Source: Funiculus sociatus GB2-C1
Lineage (GTDB): Bacteria > Cyanobacteriota > Cyanobacteriia > Cyanobacteriales > FACHB-T130
NCBI RefSeq assembly: GCF_039962115.1
Contig: NZ_JAMPKJ010000056.1
Coordinates: forward strand, 1 to 38,734
Reading direction: 5' to 3'
DNA: 38,734 bases
The translations under genes were made by a program, and so were the position numbers. The notes beneath the pieces are model-generated. The model did not search any database and was not told the origin of the DNA. It worked only from the letters and a program-made list of their open reading frames with translations. Positions 1 to 8,362 of the stretch are shown piece by piece. Numbering within the stretch: position 1 is the stretch's first letter; the number at the start of each line of letters is the position of its first letter.

Positions 1-217
1 GCACTTCTGATATATCAACTTGACGCGGGCGACCACCTGGTGAAAGCTTCTGGAATGAGGTCACTAAGCAATTCATACTGAGCGCAAGTTAAGTTACTGG
101 GATAAGCTTTACTCATGTGGCTCTCTCGGTGCTGCGTGTTTTGCTATTGGCAGCTTACACTGAGAGAGTTTTTTTACTGCCTAACCCACTTTTCAAACAT
201 CCTCTAATAGTGCTCGT

Positions 218-352
218 GCCCTGGTTCGAGCGACTTTTTATATGGGTGCTGTTGTTGCCATGCGTTATAATCCGGCGATTAAAGCTTTTTACGAGCGCTT
301 AGTATCTCGTGGTAAGCCGAAAAAACTGACCGCTACAATTATGCTTAAGTAA
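218..352 (+). pseudogene. IS110-family transposase, decayed C-terminal remnant
   Basis: Read in the frame of position 242, this stretch gives a peptide containing VRATFYMGAVVAMRYNP followed by IKAFYERLVSRGKPKK. This is the pattern of the C-terminal helix-hairpin region of IS110-type transposases, which carry (L)YM-x-(A)-x(3)-RYNP and a (K)AFYxRL motif. A stop at 350-352 falls where intact proteins continue for some tens of residues, and another in-frame stop follows shortly. An in-frame stop at 182-184 also lies upstream, and I see no catalytic DEDD region in 1-217. I therefore call it a broken relic of an insertion sequence, not a working element. I could not identify IS ends. Confidence 0.5.
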
Positions 353-558
353 ACGGTATTGCTTTAAAAAGCAAAGGTACAAGAAAGAAGCCCAGGCTTG
401 ACGAATAAAATTCGCGACTACACAGAATCTTATCCACTGCAGCTTGGGTCGAAAAGTCGTCGCCGGTGGACGATAGTTTATACAGCCGTGATTACGAACA
501 TCGCCGGGTGTTTTTTCTCTCTTGTACCTCTGCGCTAACATGAGCGTACCGAGAGCGT

Positions 559-1920
559 TTAAACTTCCACCGCTTCTTTGCTTTTCACTGGCGCATAAAA
601 ATCACCGTTAGCGTCAACCGCTATTCTTCCACTTGATTCTTCACCAGTAATCAAACGTGCGCCGCGTTTCTTCGTCCAATAGTTCCAGCCCCACTGGAGC
701 AGCACTATCAGTTTGTTGTCAAATTCAATGAGATAATAAATGTGGATAAATACCCAAATTAGCCAAGCTATTACACCAGAGAATTTCACAAAACCAAGGT
801 CTGCAACCGCTGCATTACGTCCAATAACTGCTAAACTTCCTCGGTCAATGTACTGGAACGGTAGCATACTGTAACCAGCAAGTTGCTGTTTAATTAGGTT
901 GGCGACATACTCGCCTTGCTGCATCGCTACAGGCGCTACACCGGGTAATGGTTTCCCGGTTTGATGAGTATAATTCGCTAAGTCCCCAATAACAAAAATA
1001 TTGGGATGTCCTGCTAGACTCAGGTCAGCTTCAACGATTACTCGCCCCGAACGGTCGAGTTGAGCGCCTGCGCGTTCTGCTAAAACTTTTCCCATCGCCG
1101 AAGCTTTGACCCCAGCAGCCCATAAAATTGTTCTAGCAGGAATTTCTTCGACTGTATCTCCTTGTTTTGTGGTGACAATATTATTGTCAATATTCGTGAC
1201 TAGCGTCTTTGTTTGCACAGTTACGCCCAATTTGTTGAGGGATTTTTCGGCTTTTTCTGATAAATCTGGTGCGTAGGGTGGCAAAATGCGATCCATTCCT
1301 TCGAGCAACAAAACTTTCGCTTCTGCGGTGTCGATGTTGCGGAAATCTTTTTTGAGGGTGCTGAAGGCTAATTCTGCGATCGCTCCCGCTAATTCTACTC
1401 CTGTTGGCCCACCACCAACGATCACAAATGTCAACCAGGCACGCCGTTTTTCCGGATCGGTTTCTTTCTCCGCCGCTTCAAACGCCATAAAAATGCGCCG
1501 CCGCATTTCCAGCGCATTTTCAATAGTTTTCAACCCAGGCGCTACCGTTTCCCAGTGATCATTTCCAAAATAGAAATGACTTACACCTGTAGCAACAATC
1601 AGAGTATCGTAATTTAATTCTTCCCCACTCAGGAATATTTTTCCCTGTTCTGGATCGATATCCTTCACTTCTCCCATAATCACTTTAGTATTCTCGTTTT
1701 CACTGACTACAGCGCGGAGAGGGGAGGAAATATCAGCGGGGGAAAGTGTACCCGTGGCGACTTGATAAAGGAGTGGTTGAAATAGATGAAAGTTGCGTTT
1801 ATCGATTAGCGTCACATTGACAGGAGCGCGACCAAGTGCTTTGGCTGCATATAGTCCGCCAAAACCGCCACCGACAATAACTACATTGTGAGGAGACTGA
1901 TTTTCCACTGGTTTTACCAT
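559..1920 (-). CDS. Type II NAD(P)H:quinone oxidoreductase (NDH-2)
   Basis: This is a single-subunit, non-proton-pumping flavoenzyme that passes electrons from NAD(P)H to the quinone pool at a membrane surface. Two dinucleotide-binding motifs are visible: an N-terminal FAD site, VVIVGGGFGGLYAAKALG (about residues 13-30), and a central NAD(P)H site, FVIVGGGPTGVELAGAIAEL. The NIFVIGDLA motif of the second FAD contact follows. The C terminus has the aromatic, hydrophobic stretch (IAWLIWVFIHIYYLIEF) expected of the NDH-2 membrane anchor. An upstream ATG at 1983 is possible, but the ATG at 1920 is preferred: AAAGGA lies about 10 bases before it and the Rossmann fold begins 12 residues later. The length of 453 residues is normal. 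Cyanobacteria often carry several paralogues (ndbA/B/C), and I cannot say which this is. Confidence 0.9.
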   Translation of the reverse strand: MVKPVENQSPHNVVIVGGGFGGLYAAKALGRAPVNVTLIDKRNFHLFQPLLYQVATGTLSPADISSPLRAVVSENENTKVIMGEVKDIDPEQGKIFLSGEELNYDTLIVATGVSHFYFGNDHWETVAPGLKTIENALEMRRRIFMAFEAAEKETDPEKRRAWLTFVIVGGGPTGVELAGAIAELAFSTLKKDFRNIDTAEAKVLLLEGMDRILPPYAPDLSEKAEKSLNKLGVTVQTKTLVTNIDNNIVTTKQGDTVEEIPARTILWAAGVKASAMGKVLAERAGAQLDRSGRVIVEADLSLAGHPNIFVIGDLANYTHQTGKPLPGVAPVAMQQGEYVANLIKQQLAGYSMLPFQYIDRGSLAVIGRNAAVADLGFVKFSGVIAWLIWVFIHIYYLIEFDNKLIVLLQWGWNYWTKKRGARLITGEESSGRIAVDANGDFYAPVKSKEAVEV

Positions 1921-2236
1921 AAAATTGACATCCTTTGTTTTATGTTGCCCGTGGCTGTCGTTGAACAAACATTTCTTTACCAACTGACGAGGTTTTCGTT
2001 ACAGATGTTCATATTACCTTAGTGTGCCTAGTTTAAAGCAAGCGTAGCGGCGGCTACAGGTAGGGCTATTTAGTAAAAAAAGTATTACCGAAGAGGTAGT
2101 TGGTGGGAAGCGATCGCATGGTGAACGATAAAACGCGATCGCGCTTTTGCCAGCGGTTCTAAAATTGGGATAACGATTTCCTGGTTTTGGCGGCGCGATG
2201 CAAACACCAAAAAACCAACAGACAGCGGGAAGCCTG
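1921..2236. other. Intergenic region between divergent genes
   Basis: This gap separates the minus-strand NDH-2 gene from the plus-strand DUF29 gene, so it should hold both promoters. I see two HIP1-type sites (around 2108 and 2137) and a short GC-rich stretch at 2041-2056 (agcgtagcggcggctac), but no clear promoter boxes. An alternative, longer start for the DUF29 gene at 2198 would take up the right edge. Confidence 0.5.
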
Positions 2237-2695
2237 ATGCAGAACCTCTACGAAACCGACTTCTACGCTTGGACTCAGCAACAAGCACTCCTCCTCCAAC
2301 AGCAGCAATGGACTCAGCTTGACTTGCCCAATTTAATCGAGGAGATTGAATCGTTGGGAAAACAACAACGTGCAGAACTACGAAATCGCTTGAGCGTGTT
2401 AATTGGGCATTTGTTGAAATGGGAATACCAATCAGAACGACGCAGCCGTAGTTGGTTAGCAACGATTCGAGTACAACGGCGGGAGAGCCTAAAGTTGCTG
2501 AGAGATAACCCTAGTCTGAAGCCTTATCTTGATGAGGCTCTACAGGAAGCTTATGAGAACGGCAGAGATTTAGCATCAGGAGAAACCAACCTGCCGTTTT
2601 CAACCTTTCCCCAAGAATGTCCTTATACGTTAGAGGAAACTTTAAGCGAATTCTTCTATCCAGGTGAAGCTGCGACAGATGAAATGATGGAATGA
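2237..2695 (+). CDS. DUF29 family protein
   Basis: This is a small soluble protein of about 152 residues of the DUF29 family, which is very common in cyanobacteria and has no established function. The family signature is clear: LYETDFYAWTQQQALLL at the start, then NLIEEIESLGKQQRAEL, a helix LSVLIGHLLKWEYQ, and RSRSWLATIRVQR. The ATG at 2237 sits just before the conserved block and has GGGAAG a few bases upstream. An in-frame ATG at 2198 would add 13 residues without family similarity. It stands alone between the NDH-2 gene and an Uma2 gene. The function is unknown and the family call is confident. Confidence 0.8.
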   Translation: MQNLYETDFYAWTQQQALLLQQQQWTQLDLPNLIEEIESLGKQQRAELRNRLSVLIGHLLKWEYQSERRSRSWLATIRVQRRESLKLLRDNPSLKPYLDEALQEAYENGRDLASGETNLPFSTFPQECPYTLEETLSEFFYPGEAATDEMME

Positions 2696-2970
2696 TCGGG
2701 AGTAAAAGAGCGCGGTAGCGCGTCAGCGCATCGTCCTTTTGACTTGCCACTCTAAAATCGGATATTCACATTGCCTGAATTACCAATTCATTTCTTACAG
2801 ATAGTTTCCCAAAATTTTTCTAACATCAATTTTTATGAGTTTATAAAAGGATTAATTAGCTTTTTGATGAGACGATTCATGCTTTTTTGAGGCAAAACAT
2901 TTTTGTTGTGCTGCGACACGATGGTTAGGTGCGATACAAGGATTACAGTGGAGGTGGAGGTACAAGTTCC

Positions 2971-3609
2971 ATGTTTGCAGTTATCACACCAGAGAAAATC
3001 CAGTTACCCGCAGGCGCAGTGGTGCGGCTACCCGGCAGTTGGCAGGACTATCAAGCACTAACTCAGCAATTAGGCGATCGCTCAATTCCTCGTATCAAGT
3101 ATCGACCCGGAGAGATTCTGTTAATGTCACCGCTACCCCGACACGGACGAGAAGCAAATGTAATTGCTGATGTGGTCAAAGTTTTATTGGATCACTTAGG
3201 GCGGGACTACGAGGCATTTACCCCGATTACGATGGAACTCCCAGAGATTAGCGGCATTGAACCGGACTACTGCTTCTATATCGATAACTGGGCAGCAGTT
3301 GCAGGTAAAGACCGCATCAATTGGGAAATAGAGCCATCCCCCGATTTAGTAATTGAGATAGATGTAACCAGCTATACGGATGTAAACGATTATCTGCCTT
3401 ATCGAGTGCCGGAAGTTTGGTTATATAAAAAGAACCAGCTTAAGATTTACCAATTGCAGAGCGATCGCTACACGGTTGTAACCAGCAGCCGCTTTTTTCC
3501 CAATATGAATGTTTTAGAAGTCATCGCGGAATGTTTCCGAATTGCCTTTGAGCGCAATACCAGCGTTGCGATTCGGGAGTTACGGCAAAAATTAGCAAGC
3601 GAGAATTAA
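2971..3609 (+). CDS. Uma2 family (DUF820) putative endonuclease
   Basis: This protein of about 212 residues belongs to the Uma2/DUF820 family, a PD-(D/E)xK nuclease-like fold hugely expanded in cyanobacteria. Visible motifs are YRPGEILLMSPLPRHG near the N terminus, GIEPDYCFYI (first acidic residue), SPDLVIEIDVTSYTD (second acidic cluster) and YRVPEVWLY. The lysine often found between the second cluster and the VPE motif is not obvious, so catalysis is uncertain. Start: the ATG at 2971 is preceded by GGAGG at 2956-2960 with 10 bases of spacing, which is better than the upstream GTG at 2929. Unlike the other Uma2 genes in the window it has no C-terminal coiled coil. The biological role of the family is not established. 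Confidence 0.8.
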   Translation: MFAVITPEKIQLPAGAVVRLPGSWQDYQALTQQLGDRSIPRIKYRPGEILLMSPLPRHGREANVIADVVKVLLDHLGRDYEAFTPITMELPEISGIEPDYCFYIDNWAAVAGKDRINWEIEPSPDLVIEIDVTSYTDVNDYLPYRVPEVWLYKKNQLKIYQLQSDRYTVVTSSRFFPNMNVLEVIAECFRIAFERNTSVAIRELRQKLASEN

Positions 3610-3784
3610 ATTAATTTCGTGAACGCGATCGCCTGTCAGAAATAAAATAACCGTTCAACTTGGTACTGAAATCCAGGAAAAATGGCAAACCAACCTCATC
3701 CGCAGCTTGGACTGTACCTACCGAGCGATCGCTGAGAGCCAAAATAGGATGTAATTAGTTTCACGCGGTTTAAGCTAACTTATC

Positions 3785-4909
3785 ATGAACTCCGATTCGT
3801 TATTGTCTTTTCTAAATTCTTCTGATCCAGATTTACCAGCGTGGCTGCTCTGGACAGTTCTTGGTTGGATTTTGTTCATTTTTCTGATCGATGTCCTGAG
3901 TCAACCATATGGGCGGATACACCAAGCTGCTCAAAGCGGCGAGCGTGAAACTGTCAGAAAACTCCTCAAGCGAGGCGTAAGTCCTGACTATCGCAAAAGT
4001 ATTGAGGCGCGTAGTCCCACACCATTGTATGTTGCCGCTCAAAACGGTTATCTAGGCATTGTTGAACTACTAATTGAGTACGGAGCAGATATCAAGCAAG
4101 GTGTGGATGATGAAAACGATCCATTGCTCACAGCTGCAATTCAAGGTTATCAGGAGATTGTCGAGTGTTTACTAATGAATGGTGCGATCGCAGGAATCCA
4201 TCTAGCAGCGTTCAATGGGGATTTAGATAGCATTCGAGCTTATTTGGAGCAAGGTGAGAACGTTGATGCTAGACGAAATGGCAAAATGACTCCTCTTCAT
4301 TTAGCGGCTCTCAACGGTCAATCAGAGGTGGTGGAATTCTTGCTTACCCACCATGCGGATATTAACGCCAGGGATAGGTACGGCAAGAGGCCACTGAGCC
4401 AGGCAATGAAAAACGACTACCTCTGTGTGGCAGAACTCCTGATTCATCAAGGAGCAATCAGTGGGCAGGATTATGAAAAATCCACTTTGCTACACGCTGC
4501 TGCCAGCTACAACTGTCAACGAATCGCCCAGTGGTTGATTGCTCAGGGCAATGATGTTAATGCCCGTAGTGCTAACGGTGATACTCCGCTCCATACAGCC
4601 GCGGCAGTAGGTAGCGCGAAGGTTGCCGAGGTACTTATCCAGAATGGCGCACACCTTGATTCATGGGGATCTCTGGGAGATACACCGCTACATAAAGCTG
4701 TGCGATGGCACAAGTTGGATGTTGTGGAACTTCTAATCCGCAGTGGAGCAGACATTAGCAGTCGAAGCCGTTCAGGGGGTTCTCCGCTCTATCATGCACG
4801 CTGCGGTTCTTTGGATGTCATAAGTCCCAATCCAGAGATGCGGCGAGAGATTGAGGCCTTACTGAAGCGTCATGGTGCAGTTTGGCATGAGCCTTACCTT
4901 AATGATTAA
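3785..4909 (+). CDS. Membrane-anchored ankyrin repeat protein
   Basis: This protein of 374 residues has a short N-terminal tail, one strong hydrophobic segment at about residues 19-38 (PAWLLWTVLGWILFIFLIDV), then ankyrin repeats to the end. Repeat hallmarks are easy to see: TPLYVAAQNGYLGIVELLIEYGAD, TPLHLAALNGQSEVVEFLL, TPLHTAAAVGSAKVAEVLI and TPLHKAVRWHKLDVVELLI, roughly eight or nine units of 33 residues. Ankyrin repeats bind other proteins, so this is probably a membrane-tethered scaffold with the repeats on one face of the membrane. No catalytic domain is present. Its stop codon overlaps the end of a possible small gene on the other strand. The specific partner is unknown. Confidence 0.85.
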   Translation: MNSDSLLSFLNSSDPDLPAWLLWTVLGWILFIFLIDVLSQPYGRIHQAAQSGERETVRKLLKRGVSPDYRKSIEARSPTPLYVAAQNGYLGIVELLIEYGADIKQGVDDENDPLLTAAIQGYQEIVECLLMNGAIAGIHLAAFNGDLDSIRAYLEQGENVDARRNGKMTPLHLAALNGQSEVVEFLLTHHADINARDRYGKRPLSQAMKNDYLCVAELLIHQGAISGQDYEKSTLLHAAASYNCQRIAQWLIAQGNDVNARSANGDTPLHTAAAVGSAKVAEVLIQNGAHLDSWGSLGDTPLHKAVRWHKLDVVELLIRSGADISSRSRSGGSPLYHARCGSLDVISPNPEMRREIEALLKRHGAVWHEPYLND

Positions 4910-5121
4910 GCGCAATCGTCCATCGACTTTAGGCTATACCATTTCACTTTATGTCTGTAATAAATCCGTCTATTGCTCCATTTTTTAGCTCTGTTGGGGG
5001 AGCGTAAATGTGGCATTAAAACAGTGATATTAGGCTGAAGCATGAAACCTACTCCATCCTCCTTTACTCTCAAAGTAAGTACCTGGTGGCACTCTTGTTC
5101 ATAATTACGATTCTTAAACAT
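4906..5121 (-). CDS. Possible small protein, unrecognised
   Basis: This is a 71-codon open frame on the minus strand, with ATG at 5119-5121 preceded by AGGAG about 10 bases upstream, a good ribosome-binding site for this window. The peptide is basic (MFKNRNYEQECHQVL at the start, RRIYYRHKVKWY near the end) and matches no family I know. It fills the otherwise empty gap between the ankyrin gene and the next Uma2 gene, and its stop overlaps the ankyrin stop tail to tail. The ribosome-binding site is its main support. It could equally be a chance frame. Confidence 0.3.
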   Translation of the reverse strand: MFKNRNYEQECHQVLTLRVKEDGVGFMLQPNITVLMPHLRSPNRAKKWSNRRIYYRHKVKWYSLKSMDDCA

Positions 5122-5203
5122 ATCGCAACTACTCCTATCCCTTTGTTGAAAAGTGAGGAGAAAATTATTACCGCTATCGAACAAGTGCGATCGCTAATAG
5201 GGG

Positions 5204-5974
5204 CTAAAAGCAATTCTCTGGTAACTCACCAAAGCGTTTCCGATACTTAGTTAACAAAGATTCCATCTCTGCTATTCTTTGTTGCTCTTGCTCTAGCTGG
5301 GATTGTGCCATTTCAAGCCGTTGCTGCAACCGCGAAATTACTTCTTCCGGTACTGGATATCTGTTACCTTGCTCGTCGTACCAATATAACCAATCTCGCT
5401 GCCATTGTTCGCAAATACCAACTTCCCGACCAATTCCTAAACCTATTTCTGGCATCCACACAGGTTCTCCTGGTTGACGCACATATTCCCCTTCTATTAA
5501 CTGATAAACCTCCAAAGGTTCATGCCTGTCGCGTCGCCAATGGTCAGGATTATAAATAACATAATACAACACTCCCATTCGAGCATAATCGGTCATTTTT
5601 TGACCGTATTCTTCACCATAAGTTTGAGAGACAAATTCTAATACCAAAATCGGGACAATGTTGTTTTCTTCTGCGAGAACGTAACTTAATCTTCCCAGTT
5701 GACCCTTAAGCCGTTCTACTCCCAAACTCAAGAAAGCATCTGGTACAATTGGCGTTCTCCGAATTTGTCCGGTTCTGTCGTAAATGCCCATATCAACGCC
5801 CATAAACCAGTCATTGCGAGTTGCCCAAATTAATGCCAAAACTGCTTTGAGCAAGTTGGGAATGATATTTTGTAATTCATTGTCCACCGGGGTATCGTCA
5901 GAGTCGGGTAGTTCTGCACTCGTAGGGAGATTATCTAACGGGTTGTAGTCTAGCATAGGACTGGAGTGTGACAT
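5204..5974 (-). CDS. Uma2 family (DUF820) protein with C-terminal coiled coil
   Basis: This protein of 256 residues has the Uma2 nuclease-like core: IVPDAFLSLGVER (first acidic residue), IVPILVLEFVSQTYGEE (glutamate of the second motif), a following KMTDYARMGVLYYVIYNP helix-strand that supplies the usual lysine, and WMPEIGLGI near the end of the core. The last 50 residues (VISRLQQRLEMAQSQLEQEQ and onward) form a clear coiled coil, a frequent appendage in cyanobacterial members that probably mediates oligomerisation. The expected PD...E...K set appears complete, so activity is plausible. No ribosome-binding site decides between the ATG at 5974 and one six codons inside. It is a single gene facing away from lysC. 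Confidence 0.8.
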   Translation of the reverse strand: MSHSSPMLDYNPLDNLPTSAELPDSDDTPVDNELQNIIPNLLKAVLALIWATRNDWFMGVDMGIYDRTGQIRRTPIVPDAFLSLGVERLKGQLGRLSYVLAEENNIVPILVLEFVSQTYGEEYGQKMTDYARMGVLYYVIYNPDHWRRDRHEPLEVYQLIEGEYVRQPGEPVWMPEIGLGIGREVGICEQWQRDWLYWYDEQGNRYPVPEEVISRLQQRLEMAQSQLEQEQQRIAEMESLLTKYRKRFGELPENCF

Positions 5975-6144
5975 TCACTGTCTGGATCTTAGCTTTGCTA
6001 GGGAGGAGTAAGCGATCGCATCTCTCCTAAGCTCCACCAACAGGCAGATACACCCAACAGCAAATACCCAACAGAATGTAAAGTCAGCCTGTTTTTCCCC
6101 AGGTATTCTGGTAACTTTAATAAGTTAATTAATTTCCTAGTATT

Positions 6145-6197
6145 AGCCTGCTTAGGCAGGCTTAGTTTGTTATAGCCGCGACTTTAGTCGTTAGGCA
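6145..6197 (+). repeat. Dispersed hairpin repeat, copy A
   Basis: This element contains a perfect hairpin (AGCCTGC-TTAG-GCAGGCT, 6145-6162), then AGTTTGTTATAGCCGCGACTT and GACTTTAGTCGTTAGGCA. Related elements lie at 11346-11437 and around 38224-38290; all share the paired AGGCTT block, the GTTTGTT word and a GACTTTA..TCGTCGGGCA-like tail. It ends about 30 bases before the lysC start, so it forms part of the lysC 5' region. It is non-coding and looks like a mobile intergenic repeat of the type scattered through filamentous cyanobacterial genomes. Confidence 0.6.
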
Positions 6198-6226
6198 GAT
6201 TTCCAGGCAGGATTGGTGAGAGAATT

Positions 6227-8050
6227 ATGGCGCTAATAGTCCAAAAATACGGCGGAACTTCAGTAGGATCGGTTGAACGCATTCAAACAGTCGCACAGCG
6301 CGTTCACAAAACAGTCCAGATGGGCAACTCGTTAGTTGTCGTAGTTTCCGCGATGGGTAAAACTACTGATGGACTGGTAAAATTAGCTACCGAGATATCC
6401 ACTAACCCCAGTCGCCGGGAAATGGATATGCTGCTCTCTACAGGCGAACAAGTTACCATCGCCTTGCTGAGTATGGCATTGCAGGAATTGGGACAACCAG
6501 CAATTTCTCTCACGGGCGCACAGGTAGGAATTGTTACCGAAGCTGAACATACCCGCGCCCGGATTCTGCACATTCAGACAGAGCGTATGGAACGTCACCT
6601 AGACGCGGGTAAAGTAGTTGTGGTGGCTGGTTTCCAAGGCATCAGCAGCATAGAAGATTTGGAAATTACCACCTTGGGACGCGGCGGATCTGATACTTCA
6701 GCGGTGGCACTGGCGGCAGCTTTACGAGCAAGCTGTTGCGAAATATACACGGATGTACCAGGAATTTTTACCACAGATCCCCGACTGGTGCCAGAAGCAC
6801 AACTGATGGACGAGATTACCTGCGATGAAATGCTGGAATTAGCCAGCTTGGGTGCAAAAGTGCTGCATCCCCGCGCTGTGGAGATTGCGCGGAATTACGG
6901 CGTGGAGTTGGTGGTGCGTTCCAGCTGGACAGATGACCCCGGTACGCGAGTGATTTCCCCGACACCCAAGCCGCGATCGCTACAAGATTTAGAAATTGCC
7001 CTACCAGTAGACGGGGTAGAATTTGATACCGACCAGGCGAAGATAGCGCTGTTGCGCGTGCCGGATCGTCCTGGCGTGGCGGCGCGGTTATTTGGTGAAA
7101 TTGCCCATCAAGCCTTAGACATCGACTTAATTATTCAGTCAATACACGAAGGCAATACCAACGATATTGCCTTTACTGTCAGCAAAAACGTCATCAATCG
7201 GGCGGAAGCAGTAGCAGCAGCGATCGCGCCCGCCCTCCGTACCCAAAACAGCCCAGAACAGGGAGAAGCAGAGGTGATGGTGGCGCGGCACATCGCCAAA
7301 GTCTCCATTGCTGGTGCGGGGATGATCGGTCGTCCGGGTGTGGCGGCGCAGATGTTTGCCACTCTCTCTACTGCGGGGATCAACATCCAGATGATTTCCA
7401 CCTCGGAGGTGAAAGTTAGTTGCGTAGTTGATGCGGATGATTGCGATCGCGCTATTTCCCTGCTTTGCCAAACTTTCGAGGTAGATAGTTCCCCAGTCAG
7501 ACCTAGTGGGCATTCACAACACACAAACACACCAGAATCTTCTCCTCCGGTGCGCGGTGTCGCCCTAGATTTCAACCAAGCACGTCTAGCGATTCGCCAC
7601 GTTCCAGATCGTCCGGGAATGGCGGCGCAAGTGTTTGAATTATTAGCCCAAAAAAATATCAGCGTGGATATGATTATTCAATCGCAACGCTGTCGGGTAA
7701 TTAATGGCATCGCCACCCGTGATATTGCTTTCACTGTCGCCCAAGCGGATGCACAAGAAGCGCAAAAAGCACTCTTATCAATCGCACCTTCATTAGGTTG
7801 CGGTGAAGTTGCAGTGGATACTGCGATCGCTAAAGTTAGTATTGTTGGTTCCGGAATGGTGGGACAACCTGGGATCGCCGCCAAAATGTTTGAATCCCTA
7901 TCCCAGCACCAAATAAATATTCAGATGATTACTACATCTGAAATCAAAATTAGCTGCGTTGTTGCCCAAGATCAAGGTGTTCTTGCCTTACAAGCAATTC
8001 ACACTGCCTTTGGGCTTGCAGGTACTCAGAAAATCCAAGTTCCCGCATAA
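6227..8050 (+). CDS. lysC: Aspartate kinase, four ACT domains
   Basis: It phosphorylates aspartate to 4-phospho-aspartate, the first step of the lysine, threonine and methionine pathway, in the cytoplasm. The N-terminal kinase domain has the start motif VQKYGGTSVGS (residues 5-15), the serine/threonine-rich LLSTGEQVT segment and the nucleotide-binding TLGRGGSDTSAVALAAAL. The C-terminal half has four ACT modules in two pairs; internal repetition is visible as RVPDRPGVAARLF / HVPDRPGMAAQVF and as VSIAGAGMIGRPGVAAQMF / VSIVGSGMVGQPGIAAKMF. Four ACT units and about 607 residues are typical of the cyanobacterial enzyme and imply allosteric feedback by lysine and/or threonine. The ATG at 6227 follows a GAGAG sequence and gives the canonical N terminus. 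It is apparently monocistronic. Confidence 0.95.
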   Translation: MALIVQKYGGTSVGSVERIQTVAQRVHKTVQMGNSLVVVVSAMGKTTDGLVKLATEISTNPSRREMDMLLSTGEQVTIALLSMALQELGQPAISLTGAQVGIVTEAEHTRARILHIQTERMERHLDAGKVVVVAGFQGISSIEDLEITTLGRGGSDTSAVALAAALRASCCEIYTDVPGIFTTDPRLVPEAQLMDEITCDEMLELASLGAKVLHPRAVEIARNYGVELVVRSSWTDDPGTRVISPTPKPRSLQDLEIALPVDGVEFDTDQAKIALLRVPDRPGVAARLFGEIAHQALDIDLIIQSIHEGNTNDIAFTVSKNVINRAEAVAAAIAPALRTQNSPEQGEAEVMVARHIAKVSIAGAGMIGRPGVAAQMFATLSTAGINIQMISTSEVKVSCVVDADDCDRAISLLCQTFEVDSSPVRPSGHSQHTNTPESSPPVRGVALDFNQARLAIRHVPDRPGMAAQVFELLAQKNISVDMIIQSQRCRVINGIATRDIAFTVAQADAQEAQKALLSIAPSLGCGEVAVDTAIAKVSIVGSGMVGQPGIAAKMFESLSQHQINIQMITTSEIKISCVVAQDQGVLALQAIHTAFGLAGTQKIQVPA

Positions 8051-8140
8051 AATCTAGCTAATTTTGTTAATTAATAAAGGCGATCGCATTCTCTCCCCTC
8101 TTCCTTGGCGTTCTTCCTTTTTCGCAGTTCATAATAACCC

Positions 8141-8310
8141 ACTCCCATCCTCTTAGCCCCCCTTAAAAAGGGGGGTTGGGGGGATCGTCTTTCCCCCACT
8201 CCCATCCTCTTAGCCCCCCTTAAAAAGGGGGGTTGGGGGGATCGTCTTTCCCCCGCTCCCACCCTCTTAGCCCCCCTTTTCAAGGGGGGTTGGGGGATCG
8301 TCTTTCCCAT
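8141..8310. repeat. 57-nt tandem repeat with C/G-rich hairpins, three copies
   Basis: Three direct copies begin at 8141, 8198 and 8255. Each contains CCCCCCTT-AAA-AAGGGGGG or a variant, able to form a stable hairpin, followed by TTGGGGGGATCGTCTTTCCCC. The first two copies are virtually identical; the third has TTTTCAAG in the loop and is one base shorter. The block fills most of the 312-base gap between lysC and the TPR-CHAT gene. On the minus strand it reads as a 19-residue repeat (PQPPFLRGAKRMGVGERRS), which is an artefact of the 57-base period. It may act as a terminator or mRNA-stabilising structure, but there is no proper T-run. Confidence 0.8.
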
Positions 8311-8362
8311 TTTCCCCATCCCTGCGTCAAACTGATAAATAGCAACGTCGAACTTGAAGCAG

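Noticed and set aside
117-302. 61-codon plus-strand hydrophobic frame
   Set aside because: Overlaps the IS110-like remnant in another frame and lacks a ribosome-binding site.
2085-2462. 125-codon minus-strand frame opposite the DUF29 gene
   Set aside because: Overlaps a recognised DUF29 gene; composition is not protein-like and no start signal is seen.
7135-7575. Two long minus-strand frames within lysC
   Set aside because: Shadows of the ACT-domain coding sequence, with low-complexity Ala/Ser/Thr content.
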